DNA of 41,155 bases from Desulfurococcales archaeon (GCA_015661855.1 DQVH01000134.1:1-41155); one strand, 5' to 3'. Shown: positions 32,218 to 40,381, counted from the stretch's first letter. The notes: a model not told the origin generated them from the sequence alone. Numbers and translations are program-made.

Positions 32218-32586
32218 ATGTTTAGACGTTTTAGCCCTAGAGATTTAAGGAGGCTTATGAAGCAGTTAGGTATGAAAGTTGAAGAGCTTAAAGGTGTAAA
32301 AGGTGTTACTATAGAACTTGAGGATAGAATACTTGTCGTGGAGAATCCTCAAGTAATTAAAATGTCTATACATGACCAGACAGTTCTACAGATTACTGGG
32401 ATTGTACGAGAGGAAGTGAAAGCTGAAACTTCAGAAGAGATAACTATAAGTGATGAAGACGTTCAGTTAGTAGCATCACAAGCAGGAGTATCCCTAGAAG
32501 AGGCGAAAAAGGCTTTACTAGAGACTAAAGGGGATTTAGCTCAAGCTATAATGTTACTAGAATCACGTAAAAGAGCTGAAAGTTAA
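32218..32586 (+). CDS. nac: Nascent polypeptide-associated complex protein
   Basis: This 122-residue protein has the NAC domain (residues 10-65, with GVKGVTIELEDRILVVENPQ) and a C-terminal UBA domain (VQLVASQAGVSLEEAKKALL, then DLAQAIMLLE). Archaeal NAC binds ribosomes near the exit tunnel as a homodimer and contacts nascent chains. GGGAGAATGT precedes the ATG. Its 3' end overlaps the convergent regulator gene by four bases. Confidence 0.95.
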   Translation: MFRRFSPRDLRRLMKQLGMKVEELKGVKGVTIELEDRILVVENPQVIKMSIHDQTVLQITGIVREEVKAETSEEITISDEDVQLVASQAGVSLEEAKKALLETKGDLAQAIMLLESRKRAES

Positions 32587-33293
32587 TCTATACTCCTTAA
32601 CCTCCTAATAAGAGTATTAATATCATCTATTAGCGATAAAACTAATGGTAAACGCTCACTCTCTGCTAACTTTATAGCTAAGCTATCTACTTGATTACAA
32701 CTTTTAGGTCCATGAATTATTACTACAGCGGGTTTTATTGGTGAAACCTTAACTGCAACCATAGGTGATCTACCAGTTGTAACTTTAGTGAATATTAATG
32801 CTCTTTCAGATGTCTGCCCCATCATGACGTAGAAGTCGTTTCCCGAAAGGTGGAGTATAGCCTTTATACTATCGAGAACGGTATAGCCGTAGACTAGTTT
32901 TCCAAAATCACTTGAGGTAAGAAGTTCCCCATCAATTAATGGTAGTAGTTCACTTAATGGTATTGGTCTCTGATACTCATATATATCAATGATTATGTCT
33001 ACATACATTTTCATAGACTTAGTTAAATCCCTAGTGGTAACCCACCCTCTATTCCTATCAATTCTTAGAAGAGCGTCAATAAACCGTTTAATGAAGCGAC
33101 TTCCAGGAGTCCTTCTATTATTCTCATAGTCACTTATAACGCTAGGTGTTACACCCATAACTTTACTAAGTTCTACCTGTGATACCCCGAATATTTCCCT
33201 CCACTTCTTAAGAGTAGCCCCGGGATTACTACTCCAAACTATATCTCCGGCGATTCTCTTAGCGATATTCTCAATGATATACTTCGTTACCAT
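32583..33293 (-). CDS. XRE-type helix-turn-helix transcriptional regulator
   Basis: This 236-residue protein has a lambda-repressor-like HTH at residues 25-80: LKKWREIFGVSQVELSKVMG, VTPSVISDYENNRRTPGS. The C-terminal 150 residues form an alpha/beta domain with SERALIFTKVTTGRSPMVAV and VVIIHGPKSC, seen in a family of archaeal regulators (COG1709-like, from memory). The ligand is unknown. It is a single gene on the minus strand, with a TATA-like TTTATATATC region near 33360-33373 that is rather far (about 70 bases). Confidence 0.8.
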   Translation of the reverse strand: MVTKYIIENIAKRIAGDIVWSSNPGATLKKWREIFGVSQVELSKVMGVTPSVISDYENNRRTPGSRFIKRFIDALLRIDRNRGWVTTRDLTKSMKMYVDIIIDIYEYQRPIPLSELLPLIDGELLTSSDFGKLVYGYTVLDSIKAILHLSGNDFYVMMGQTSERALIFTKVTTGRSPMVAVKVSPIKPAVVIIHGPKSCNQVDSLAIKLAESERLPLVLSLIDDINTLIRRLRSID

Positions 33294-33474
33294 ATAAGTA
33301 GTACCCGGAGTAGATTAGGTATGTGTAAAGCAATATATTCTTTCCTACTTAAAGCAATGTTTATTTATATATCTATTAGGCAGAAGGATGAAGCCTTAAG
33401 TACTTAAATGTCCTTGCCTCATACATAGTATAGACAGGTTAATTTAAATTTTAGCTAAAAACTACTCTAATGTG

Positions 33475-33580
33475 GGGCCCGTCGTCTAGCCTGGTAGGAT
33501 GCGGGGTTTACCTAGCCGCTGAGGCGGGTACCCGACTCGGGACCCCGTGGTCCGGGGTTCAAATCCCCGCGGGCCCACCA
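33475..33580 (+). tRNA. tRNA-Pro (CGG) with 29-nt non-canonical intron at 32/33
   Basis: The acceptor GGGCCCG pairs with CGGGCCC, discriminator A, encoded CCA (33578-33580). The anticodon stem is CGGGG (33502-33506) with CCCCG (33543-33547), and the 36 bases between them must contain an intron. A bulge-helix-bulge can be drawn: CGGG (33502-33505) pairs with CCCG (33531-33534), with bulges GT^T and AC^T and an inner stem TACC/GGTA directly attached. Removing 33508-33536 leaves the loop TTCGGGA, anticodon CGG. A naive reading would call TAC (valine), but that gives no BHB at 37/38. A TATA-like TTTAAATTTTA lies about 30 bases upstream. Confidence 0.88.
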
Positions 33581-33606
33581 ACATATAATATAGTCTGAGG
33601 GTCATC

Positions 33607-34071
33607 TTGAAGAGTAAAAGTTCAGACAATAATACTACACTAATGTTTATAAAGGAAATCTACTTAACATGTCTAAGTGAAGGTAAAAACGGTATTAAAA
33701 GGTTTATAAAGAATTTGAGAACAGGTGAAAGAGTTAAGAAAGCATTGAAAGCTGTCTCCGAAAAAAGGGTAGTAAGAGTGATACTCCCATCAAATACTGA
33801 TATCTGGTTTTTCAACGGGAAAGACTCAACACACCTAATAATACCATTTAAGTATTGTAGTTGTATGGACTTTCTAATTCATACTGTTACAAAATTCACA
33901 ACCCCTGCATGCTATCATCTAATAGCACAAGCTATAGCTAAAGCCCTCAATAACTACAGGACATTAAGACTAAATGAGGGAGAGGTTATATCGATAATTA
34001 ACGAAATTAATATGAGAAACCTAAGTATAACCCTTAAGAGGAAAATAAAAGAGTCTGAGAGGAATAGTTAA
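33607..34071 (+). CDS. SWIM zinc-finger protein
   Basis: This 154-residue protein starts at TTG (33607), with GAGGGTCATC just upstream. It has a SWIM domain C84-x-C86-x15-C102-x-H104-xx-A107 (CSC then CYHLIA). The alanine after the histidine matches the CxCxnCxHxxA form of Sws1/Shu2-type SWIM domains, which in eukaryotes assist Rad51 paralogues, and archaeal relatives are thought to act in recombination. That link is inference. The rest is basic and helical. Its stop overlaps the ATG of the next, tiny gene (TAATG), and Elf1 follows. Confidence 0.75.
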   Translation: MKSKSSDNNTTLMFIKEIYLTCLSEGKNGIKRFIKNLRTGERVKKALKAVSEKRVVRVILPSNTDIWFFNGKDSTHLIIPFKYCSCMDFLIHTVTKFTTPACYHLIAQAIAKALNNYRTLRLNEGEVISIINEINMRNLSITLKRKIKESERNS

Positions 34072-34169
34072 TGATAGAAGTGGTAGTGATATTAGTAACT
34101 ATACTTACACTAATATTCGTTACAATCGACTACTACATTAGTGAAAGACATGATAGGAGAGTGAGGTGA
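34071..34169 (+). CDS. Single-span membrane microprotein (32 residues)
   Basis: The frame runs from ATG 34071 to TGA 34167-34169. It encodes a hydrophobic helix (VVVILVTILTLIFVTI) followed by a charged tail DYYISERHDRRVR. The ATG overlaps the stop of the SWIM gene by one base, and its last codons contain GAGGTGAT, the ribosome-binding site of elf1. This tight packing supports a real coupled gene. Function is unknown. An alternative is that it is only a spacer whose sequence is free to be hydrophobic. Confidence 0.5.
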   Translation: MIEVVVILVTILTLIFVTIDYYISERHDRRVR

Positions 34170-34173
34170 TTCA

Positions 34174-34455
34174 ATGGGTAGAAGAAGGAAAAAATATAAG
34201 AAGATAGTGAAACGTGTAAGAAAGATACCAAGTATATTCCAGTGTCCACATTGTGGAAGAATATCATTAACTGTAGAAATAAATAAGGAGAGAACTAAAG
34301 CAATAATTCAGTGTGGTAGTTGTGGTTTACAGTCAGAATTAGAGATTGCTCCAATATTTCAACCTGTTGATGTATATGGAAAATTCATAGACATGTATCA
34401 TTCAGGAGTAGCTGAAGTAAAATTTGTCAAAAGTGAGGAAGCTGAGGAAACCTAA
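34174..34455 (+). CDS. elf1: Transcription elongation factor Elf1-like zinc-ribbon protein
   Basis: This 93-residue protein begins with a basic tail (MGRRRKKYKKIVKRVRKIPS) and carries the Elf1 zinc ribbon, FQCPHCG and IIQCGSCG, followed by DVYGKFIDMYHSG. It binds RNA polymerase and helps elongation. GAGGTGAT (34163-34170) is three bases upstream of the ATG and within the preceding gene. The GGGP synthase gene follows 20 bases later. Confidence 0.9.
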   Translation: MGRRRKKYKKIVKRVRKIPSIFQCPHCGRISLTVEINKERTKAIIQCGSCGLQSELEIAPIFQPVDVYGKFIDMYHSGVAEVKFVKSEEAEET

Positions 34456-34475
34456 ATCTAGAGGCGTATTTCTTT

Positions 34476-35246
34476 ATGAATCTACATATAGGTAAAGTTG
34501 AGAGGTACCTTCTAGAGTTAATAGAGGAGAAGGGTACACTACATTTTACACTAGTAGATCCAGATAAGACTAAACCCTATGAAGTATCAAAAATAGGTAG
34601 AGTAATCGATGATGCTGGAAGTGACGCAGTACTTGTCGGTGGAAGTACTGGGGTATCAGAGAGTATATTGGATGATGTTATTAAGGAGTTGAAGTTAGTA
34701 ACATCACTACCGATAATTCTATTCCCCGGTAATATTACAGGTATATCGAGATATGCCGATGCAATACTATTCATAAGTTTACTTAACTCAACAAATCCTT
34801 ACTTTATAACAGGAGTACAAGCACTTGGAGCAGCAATAGTAAAGAAATATAGGCTTGAAGCATTACCAACAGCATATATAATCATAGGTGATGGTGGAAC
34901 AGCAGGATATATAGGTTATGCTAGAGGAGTACCCTTAGATAAACCTGATATTGCAGCATTATATGCTCTTGCAGCAGAGTATATGGGTATGAGGTACGTA
35001 TATTTTGAGAGAGGTTCAGGAGCACCAACACCAGTTCCTATAGAAATGGTTAAGGAGGCAAGGAAGATTACAGAGAAAGTAAAATTGATAGTTGGTGGTG
35101 GTATAAGAAGTCCTCAACAAGCATATGAGCTTGCTAAAGCAGGTGCACACATAATAGTCACAGGTACAATAATAGAGTATGATATTAGTAAGTTGAAGAG
35201 TATTGTAAACTCCATAAGGGAGGCTTGTAGGTATACTACTAAGTAA
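34476..35246 (+). CDS. Geranylgeranylglyceryl phosphate synthase
   Basis: This 256-residue TIM-barrel enzyme forms the first ether bond of archaeal lipids, joining sn-glycerol-1-phosphate and geranylgeranyl diphosphate. The motifs HFTLVDPDK near residue 22, VGGSTGV, FPGNITGIS, the YFERGSGA segment near residue 168 and VGGGIRSPQQA, with TGTIIE near the end, are diagnostic. Length is normal. It is the last gene of the SWIM-Elf1 run. Confidence 0.95.
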   Translation: MNLHIGKVERYLLELIEEKGTLHFTLVDPDKTKPYEVSKIGRVIDDAGSDAVLVGGSTGVSESILDDVIKELKLVTSLPIILFPGNITGISRYADAILFISLLNSTNPYFITGVQALGAAIVKKYRLEALPTAYIIIGDGGTAGYIGYARGVPLDKPDIAALYALAAEYMGMRYVYFERGSGAPTPVPIEMVKEARKITEKVKLIVGGGIRSPQQAYELAKAGAHIIVTGTIIEYDISKLKSIVNSIREACRYTTK

Positions 35247-35308
35247 AGTTGACATCAGAATGTTTAATCATAATCTAGTTTGAATTAAAGAGTACTCTTA
35301 GTGTAAGG

Positions 35309-36166
35309 TTAGCTTGCAATTATATGTTTTAGTATGTCCATTACCGATACTGGATGCTTTATTTCACCGTAGGCATCAACTACGAATGCCCAGCCTCTCT
35401 TAGATGCTGAAAGTACTTTAAGAGCTGACGATAAACTCCCATTCTCATAAACCTTACTAAGCGACTCAGTGAGTTCACCTATAGGCCTTCTCGATATAAC
35501 GTATTGCTTCTTTGATATGTATACTATAGTTTCGCCTGTCCAGTCCCACTCTTGATCCTCAGATCCTGTTGAGAGACTACTCTGTTTCTCACGGGTAATC
35601 TCCTCTCCTTCAGCTAGTAAGTCTACCAAGAAGACTGCTCCTACCGCTTTACCTTCGTCGTCTAAGACGAGTGCTATTTCGGAGTTAAGATATTTCATTG
35701 AGATTGCTGCGATATTTGCAGGGGTTTTAGACCATAAAGCTAGAACGTTACCACCTTTAATATCCTTTACAAGTTTATGTGTTTTCCATCGCGATAATAT
35801 GTAAGACCAATAGTACTTCACAATATCCTGAAGCCTAATAACACCGAGGAATTCACCACTAGATGAAACATATGGTACCTCCCATAGCGAATTAGATAAC
35901 ATATATTTTAATACTTTATCAAGTGTGTAGCTCTCCGATATTATGGGAGGGTTTCTCTCTATTAGCATGAATAATGGTTCACTAAATTTGGCTATTATTC
36001 TTGATAGCCTTAATACACCTATAAACTCTTTACTCTCCCTTTTAAGGACTGGGAGGGATCTAACATTATATAAGCGCATAGCTTGAAATACTTCACGATA
36101 CCCTTTGATTGGGTATTCTATGTATATCTCTCTTCTCAGTAGTCTCTGTAGTAATGCTTTACTCAT
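35309..36166 (-). CDS. CBS-domain protein with two CBS pairs
   Basis: This protein appears to carry four CBS repeats in two Bateman modules: VRSLPVLKRESKEFIGVLRL, WEVPYVSSSGEFLGVIRL, IALVLDDEGKAVGAVFLVDL, and GWAFVVDAYGEIKHPVSVMD. Such modules bind adenine nucleotides and regulate partners. No other domain is present. I prefer ATG 36166 (285 residues) with GAGGAT upstream; a TTG one codon earlier is the alternative. The partner is unknown; the por-linked HTH-CBS protein is a different gene. Confidence 0.85.
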   Translation of the reverse strand: MSKALLQRLLRREIYIEYPIKGYREVFQAMRLYNVRSLPVLKRESKEFIGVLRLSRIIAKFSEPLFMLIERNPPIISESYTLDKVLKYMLSNSLWEVPYVSSSGEFLGVIRLQDIVKYYWSYILSRWKTHKLVKDIKGGNVLALWSKTPANIAAISMKYLNSEIALVLDDEGKAVGAVFLVDLLAEGEEITREKQSSLSTGSEDQEWDWTGETIVYISKKQYVISRRPIGELTESLSKVYENGSLSSALKVLSASKRGWAFVVDAYGEIKHPVSVMDILKHIIAS

Positions 36167-36315
36167 CAATCCTCTACCTACTAAGAGGCTTATCGCCTAG
36201 TTCTATAATAGTTGAATACAGGCTAAAATTTATTACTACCACGAAATATCTAGATTACCAAATTACAGTAAAAATATGTACTGTTACGTAATGGCATATT
36301 ACCTACACTCATATA

Positions 36316-36615
36316 TTACCTAATATGTTCTTCACACTCACACGGTATCCTGAGGCATCTAGGGCATACACCTTTACCATATTTCTTAAGTATAGCTTCA
36401 TTAAGATCTATATTTAATAGGTTAGCTAGTGATGATAACCATGCAATAACATCAGCCATTTCACTAGCAATATCGTCTTTTCTACCTTTACGTATGGCTT
36501 CTGAGAGTTCCCCAACCTCCTCAATAAGCCATAAATACGTTTTGAAGACTCCCCTTCTAGAATCCTTGATGTAATAGAGTTTTCTCATTAGCTCCTGGAA
36601 CTCTTTAATATCCAT
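36316..36615 (-). CDS. mazG: MazG-type nucleotide pyrophosphohydrolase with cysteine tail
   Basis: This small protein has the MazG metal-binding pattern: EEVGELSEAIRKG and DIASEMADVIAWLSSLANLL. It hydrolyses NTPs to NMPs and pyrophosphate, perhaps as a house-cleaning enzyme. The last 15 residues CPRCLRIPCECEEHIR contain four cysteines that could bind zinc, which I recall in several archaeal MazG proteins. ATG 36615 gives 99 residues; a GTG at 36624 would add three. It shares a 5' region with the divergent sec61-beta gene. Confidence 0.85.
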   Translation of the reverse strand: MDIKEFQELMRKLYYIKDSRRGVFKTYLWLIEEVGELSEAIRKGRKDDIASEMADVIAWLSSLANLLNIDLNEAILKKYGKGVCPRCLRIPCECEEHIR

Positions 36616-36699
36616 GCTGACCACACATTATAAGATTACATGAGAGTACAATTTTTATACTTTCCCAACTTAATCAGGGTTTGAGGTAAGGGTGGTAAC

Positions 36700-36870
36700 A
36701 TGTCTAGGAGGAGAAGGAGAAGAGAAGCTGGAGGCCCTATAACAGCAGCAGGACTAATTAGGTTTTATGAGGAAACCGAAATAGGTATAAAGGTTAAACC
36801 TCACGTTGTAATAGTTGCTGCAATAATATTTACTGTAACAGTTCTACTACTAAGGCTCATTATACCTTAA
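36700..36870 (+). CDS. secG: Preprotein translocase subunit Sec61-beta
   Basis: This 56-residue protein starts at ATG 36700, with GGGTGGT five bases upstream. It has the archaeal Sec61-beta pattern: a basic N-terminus (SRRRRRREAGGP), the conserved ITAAGLIRFYEE motif, and a single C-terminal membrane helix (VVIVAAIIFTVTVLLLRLIIP). It stabilises the SecY translocon. A TATA-like TTTTTATAC (36651-36660) is about 45 bases upstream and may also serve the divergent MazG gene in the other direction. The last 11 bases overlap the 3' end of the convergent ZPR1 gene. Confidence 0.95.
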   Translation: MSRRRRRREAGGPITAAGLIRFYEETEIGIKVKPHVVIVAAIIFTVTVLLLRLIIP

Positions 36871-37441
36871 GGTACTCGATAGTAAGTCTACTCTTATGAT
36901 AAGGTATAATAGCTGAATTACCATAGGGATCCTCAATTATAAGTGTGAATGCCCTTTTACCCTCTATAGCACTGTTTATTGCATTTTCAAGCTGCTTACA
37001 TTTACCACCATTGCTAAATAGCTCTAGAATATCCAGCACTCTATAGAGTAAACCATCCACTGTAGTAATATATGGTAGAGCTGCAGGTCCAGGATGAACC
37101 TCTATACCAAAATCTGGCAGTATTATTTTAGCTGTTTTTGACCTTATTATTAGTGATCTTAAGTCATTGGGCTCTCTAATTTCTAATATTAACTTTATAG
37201 GCCTATGTATATCTAGGTTTAGTATATCAGAGAATTTGTAGCCACAAGCTTCACAATACCCACTAATTACTAGTATGTTACCGTAGGGTGTGTTATAGGT
37301 GAATTCTATTATAGTGAATGTGCTTTTCCCACATGAGGGGCATGTACCGGTAAATGTGTCAATCTTTTTAAAAAACTTAGAGTACTGGGATACTACATCT
37401 AGACTATCTTTTTCCCGTGCAGTTTCCTCAATACCTCCCAT
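36860..37441 (-). CDS. ZPR1-type zinc-finger protein
   Basis: This 193-residue protein has a ZPR1 zinc finger (CPSCG near residue 34, then CEACGYKF near residue 63), with YNTPYGNILVISGYCE in between, followed by the alpha/beta ZPR1 domain containing DFGIEVHPGPAALPYITTVDG. Archaeal ZPR1 proteins may act as chaperones for translation factors, by analogy with eukaryotes. The only plausible start is ATG 37441, so it overlaps the end of porB by 43 bases and is likely coupled to the por operon. Its 3' end overlaps sec61-beta by 11 bases. Confidence 0.87.
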   Translation of the reverse strand: MGGIEETAREKDSLDVVSQYSKFFKKIDTFTGTCPSCGKSTFTIIEFTYNTPYGNILVISGYCEACGYKFSDILNLDIHRPIKLILEIREPNDLRSLIIRSKTAKIILPDFGIEVHPGPAALPYITTVDGLLYRVLDILELFSNGGKCKQLENAINSAIEGKRAFTLIIEDPYGNSAIIPYHKSRLTIEYLKV

Positions 37442-38307
37442 AGTTGATCCACATACTCCTCATATACTTTAATATCTTCATCAGTTATATGTTTAAATCT
37501 TCCCTGTAATCTTAAATATTTTTCTACAGGTACTCGTCTACTCTTATCGAGTAATCCTAGGCTAATACTAGTTAGTCTAAATACTCCATTTTCAACCTCG
37601 TATAGAGGCCATAAACCCGTTAATACAGCTAGTTTACCTACTTCGATAGTTAGACTTGGATCAAACCTCCAACCTACAGGGCATGGTGCTAAGAGGTGTA
37701 TGTACTTAAACCCTTTTATTTTACTTGCTTTCTGAAGTTTCTCTGCAAAGTCTAATGGATAACCTATTGATGCTGTTGCAACATAAGGTATTCTATGTTG
37801 AGCTACTATCGCTGGAACATTCTTCTTAAACTCCTGTTTACCAGTGACCGTTGTAGTAGTCCACGCCTTATATGGCGTTGAGCTGCTCCTCTGAATACCT
37901 GTATTCATGTACGCCTCGTTATCGTAACATATATAAATTATATTGTCATTTCTTTCAGCAGCTCCACTTAGCGCTTGTAGTCCTATGTCTGCAGTACCTC
38001 CATCACCAGCCCATACAACTACATTAACGTCCCTTACACCCATGGCTTCAAATGCACTTGCAATACCAGAGGCTACAGCAGCTGAAGCAGCAAATATAAC
38101 GTTAACTAAGGGTACCTTTATAGCGCTATAGGGGTATGGCCCTTGAATTATCGATGTACAGCATGCTGGAACAACTATAACTGTACGTTTTCCTAAAACT
38201 TTGCCAACAATTCTTAAACCGATACCTATAGGGCATCCAGGGCATGCTGCATGTCCAGGTTGGAGAAGTATTTCCTCTTTGGGTAAATTCTTAATTGATA
38301 GTGGCAT
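37399..38307 (-). CDS. porB: Pyruvate:ferredoxin oxidoreductase, beta subunit
   Basis: This 302-residue subunit binds thiamine diphosphate. It has the N-terminal GHAACPGCPIGIGLRIVGK cysteines, the ThDP motif VWAGDGGTADIGLQALSGA, then ICYDNEAYMNTGIQRSSSTP, typical of pyruvate-type enzymes. Four cysteines for the third iron-sulfur cluster appear (CPGC near residue 22, CC near 48, C near 209). It begins directly after the stop of porA. Confidence 0.95.
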   Translation of the reverse strand: MPLSIKNLPKEEILLQPGHAACPGCPIGIGLRIVGKVLGKRTVIVVPACCTSIIQGPYPYSAIKVPLVNVIFAASAAVASGIASAFEAMGVRDVNVVVWAGDGGTADIGLQALSGAAERNDNIIYICYDNEAYMNTGIQRSSSTPYKAWTTTTVTGKQEFKKNVPAIVAQHRIPYVATASIGYPLDFAEKLQKASKIKGFKYIHLLAPCPVGWRFDPSLTIEVGKLAVLTGLWPLYEVENGVFRLTSISLGLLDKSRRVPVEKYLRLQGRFKHITDEDIKVYEEYVDQLWEVLRKLHGKKIV

Positions 38308-39513
38308 TTACTCTACAACCTCCTTACGTAGTTTAAACCATTCCCAGCCATGAGTTAGAGTGCCACTCTCTAAACGTGTTATTAGTCTTTCAACCATTGT
38401 AATTACATCGTCAACTGTTATGTCTCGTCCGCCAAGACCTGTTACATATCCTCTAATGACTGGTATTTCTCTGAACCTACCTTCATATAGTGCTGAGGAG
38501 ATTTCAGTATATAATATACCTCCTTTACCAAATGATATCGCTCTATCAATAACAATAACCAGTTTTTTATGAAGTAACTCTTTTTTAAGCTCTTCTTCCG
38601 GGAAAGGCCTAATAAACCTTAACTTTAGAGCGCCAACGTTATATCCTTCATCTCTAAGTCTATCTACAGCCTCCTTAACATCACCTGTTAAAGCACCCAT
38701 AGATACAACAACTATGTTGGCATCAGTACAACGATATGTCTCGATAAGACCCCCATATCTACGCCCTACCAACTTGTAGTATTTCATATCAGCCTCCATA
38801 ACTACTCTTTTAGCTCTATTCATAGCCTCCTGTATTTGATATCTAAACTCCATATAGTTATCTGGAAACACTAAGTTAAAATACGTTAATGGGTTTTCGA
38901 ATGATATTTTAGGATAGTGTATATTCTCACCAGGAGCTGGTAGATATGAGTCTATAATATCCTCATCCGGTACTTCTACTGGTGTAGCTGTATGGCTTAA
39001 AATAAATGAATCCAAACCCACCATTACTGGTAGTAATACTCTTTCATCTTCAGCTATTTTATATGCCTGAATTATCATATCGAGTGCCTCCTGGTTATCT
39101 TCAACCATGCATATTATCCACCCTGTATCCCTTTGATCTAGTAGGTCTCCATGATCTGTCCAGATATTCCATGGGGGAAATATGGCGCGTGTAACAATAG
39201 CCATCACTATTGGTAATCTCGCTCCTGAAGCCATCCATACACCTTCATGCATGTATAGAAGTCCTTGACTTGATGTTGCAGTAAACGTTCTCGCACCTGC
39301 AAGTGCAGCTCCTATAACTGCTGCTATAGCTGAATGTTCACTTTCAACTCTTAACATTTTAGCTTTTAACTCCCCTTTCTCAATAAACTCTGATAGCTTC
39401 TCTACAATTGTTGTTTGTGGTGTTATAGGGTATGCTGCTATAACCTGTGGTTTACTAAGTTTAACACCATATGCTACAGCATAGTTTCCTGTTAAAATTT
39501 TATATTGAGGCAT
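38308..39513 (-). CDS. porA: Pyruvate:ferredoxin oxidoreductase, alpha subunit
   Basis: This 401-residue subunit has the YPITPQTTIVEKL motif that begins the family and the conserved ESEHSAIAAVIGAALAGARTFT, with ATSSQGLLYMHE. The C-terminal half has the LRFIRPFPEEEL segment. It oxidises pyruvate to acetyl-CoA and reduces ferredoxin. It follows porD by five bases and joins porB with no gap. Confidence 0.96.
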   Translation of the reverse strand: MPQYKILTGNYAVAYGVKLSKPQVIAAYPITPQTTIVEKLSEFIEKGELKAKMLRVESEHSAIAAVIGAALAGARTFTATSSQGLLYMHEGVWMASGARLPIVMAIVTRAIFPPWNIWTDHGDLLDQRDTGWIICMVEDNQEALDMIIQAYKIAEDERVLLPVMVGLDSFILSHTATPVEVPDEDIIDSYLPAPGENIHYPKISFENPLTYFNLVFPDNYMEFRYQIQEAMNRAKRVVMEADMKYYKLVGRRYGGLIETYRCTDANIVVVSMGALTGDVKEAVDRLRDEGYNVGALKLRFIRPFPEEELKKELLHKKLVIVIDRAISFGKGGILYTEISSALYEGRFREIPVIRGYVTGLGGRDITVDDVITMVERLITRLESGTLTHGWEWFKLRKEVVE

Positions 39514-39518
39514 AATAT

Positions 39519-39785
39519 TTACTCCTCCTTAACCATTTCTATTGCTTTAACAGGACACTCATGAGCACAAATACCACAACCCTTACAGTAGTCATAGTTT
39601 ACCGTTACATTATCATTTTCATCCCGTATAATAGCTGCATCGGGGCAGTATAGCCAGCATTGAAGACATTTAACGCATTTATCCTGCTTTATAATGGGCT
39701 TGAATATTCTCCACTTTCCCGTTTTACCTACTGCTCCAATTCTAGGTGTAGATATCGGGATTATGGGGAGTTGTCTAACACTCAC
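39519..39785 (-). CDS. porD: Pyruvate:ferredoxin oxidoreductase, delta subunit (ferredoxin)
   Basis: This 88-residue ferredoxin-like subunit carries two 4Fe-4S clusters bound by CVKCLQCWLYCP and CKGCGICAHECP. It passes electrons from the catalytic core. The start is GTG at 39785, preceded by GGTGG within the 3' end of porG. It lies between porG and porA as in the typical archaeal order. Confidence 0.96.
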   Translation of the reverse strand: MSVRQLPIIPISTPRIGAVGKTGKWRIFKPIIKQDKCVKCLQCWLYCPDAAIIRDENDNVTVNYDYCKGCGICAHECPVKAIEMVKEE

Positions 39786-39787
39786 AT

Positions 39788-40360
39788 TTAACCACCGTAG
39801 AGAACCGTTTTCTCATAAGCTAGTCTAGCTGCTTTAGCGTTTAACTCTCCTATTTTGCCAGACCAGTTATTTTTGATTGCCCTTTCTATAGAGTTAATAC
39901 TTATCAGCTTTGTTGCTTTAGCGAAAGCACCCAACATAGCTGTATTTATTACAGGCCATCCAGCCACAATGAGTTTTAAGTCTAATGCTATTTGTGTTGC
40001 AGGTGTATATGCGAGTCTAACTTTTCCCTTTTTACTTATCTGTATTGTTTCTTTAGTCATCTTTGTAGTGTTGACTATGAGAAGTCCATTTTCCCTCAAT
40101 CCCTTATAGACATCAGCTAGTTTAATAAGTCTCTCATCAAATACTATAACTATGTCAGGTGAGTATATTTGACTATGAATTCTAATCGGTTTATCTGATA
40201 TTCTTGCGTATGCTACTACTGGTGCACCTCTACGTTCAGCCCCAAAGAATGGTATTGCTTGCCCCCATAACCCCTCATAGTATGCTGCTTCAACAAGAAG
40301 TTGTGCAGCAGTAACTACACCCTGACCTCCCCTACCGTGAATTCGAATCTCAAGTAGCAT
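39788..40360 (-). CDS. porG: Pyruvate:ferredoxin oxidoreductase, gamma subunit
   Basis: This 190-residue subunit begins IHGRGGQGVVTAAQLLVEAA and continues with QAIPFFGAERRGAPVVAYARI, which are the gamma-subunit hallmarks. It heads the porG-D-A-B operon on the minus strand, with GGAGAG ten bases upstream of the ATG. A TATA-like GTTTAAAAC (about 40409-40401, minus strand) gives transcription start near 40380, overlapped by one arm of an inverted repeat. Confidence 0.96.
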   Translation of the reverse strand: MLLEIRIHGRGGQGVVTAAQLLVEAAYYEGLWGQAIPFFGAERRGAPVVAYARISDKPIRIHSQIYSPDIVIVFDERLIKLADVYKGLRENGLLIVNTTKMTKETIQISKKGKVRLAYTPATQIALDLKLIVAGWPVINTAMLGAFAKATKLISINSIERAIKNNWSGKIGELNAKAARLAYEKTVLYGG

Positions 40361-40381
40361 AAAGGGGTCTCTCCAGAATAC

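Noticed and set aside
33378..33420. Imperfect AGGCA...TGCCT stem around TTAAGTACTTAA between the HTH regulator and tRNA-Pro
   Set aside because: The arms have an internal two-base mismatch and the inner palindrome is AT-rich. It could be a weak operator but is not distinctive enough to list.
33507..33513. Reading the third tRNA as tRNA-Val (TAC) with an intron at the canonical 37/38 position
   Set aside because: No bulge-helix-bulge can be drawn at 37/38, and C37 would be atypical. The 32/33 junction gives a good central helix and the loop TTCGGGA of tRNA-Pro.
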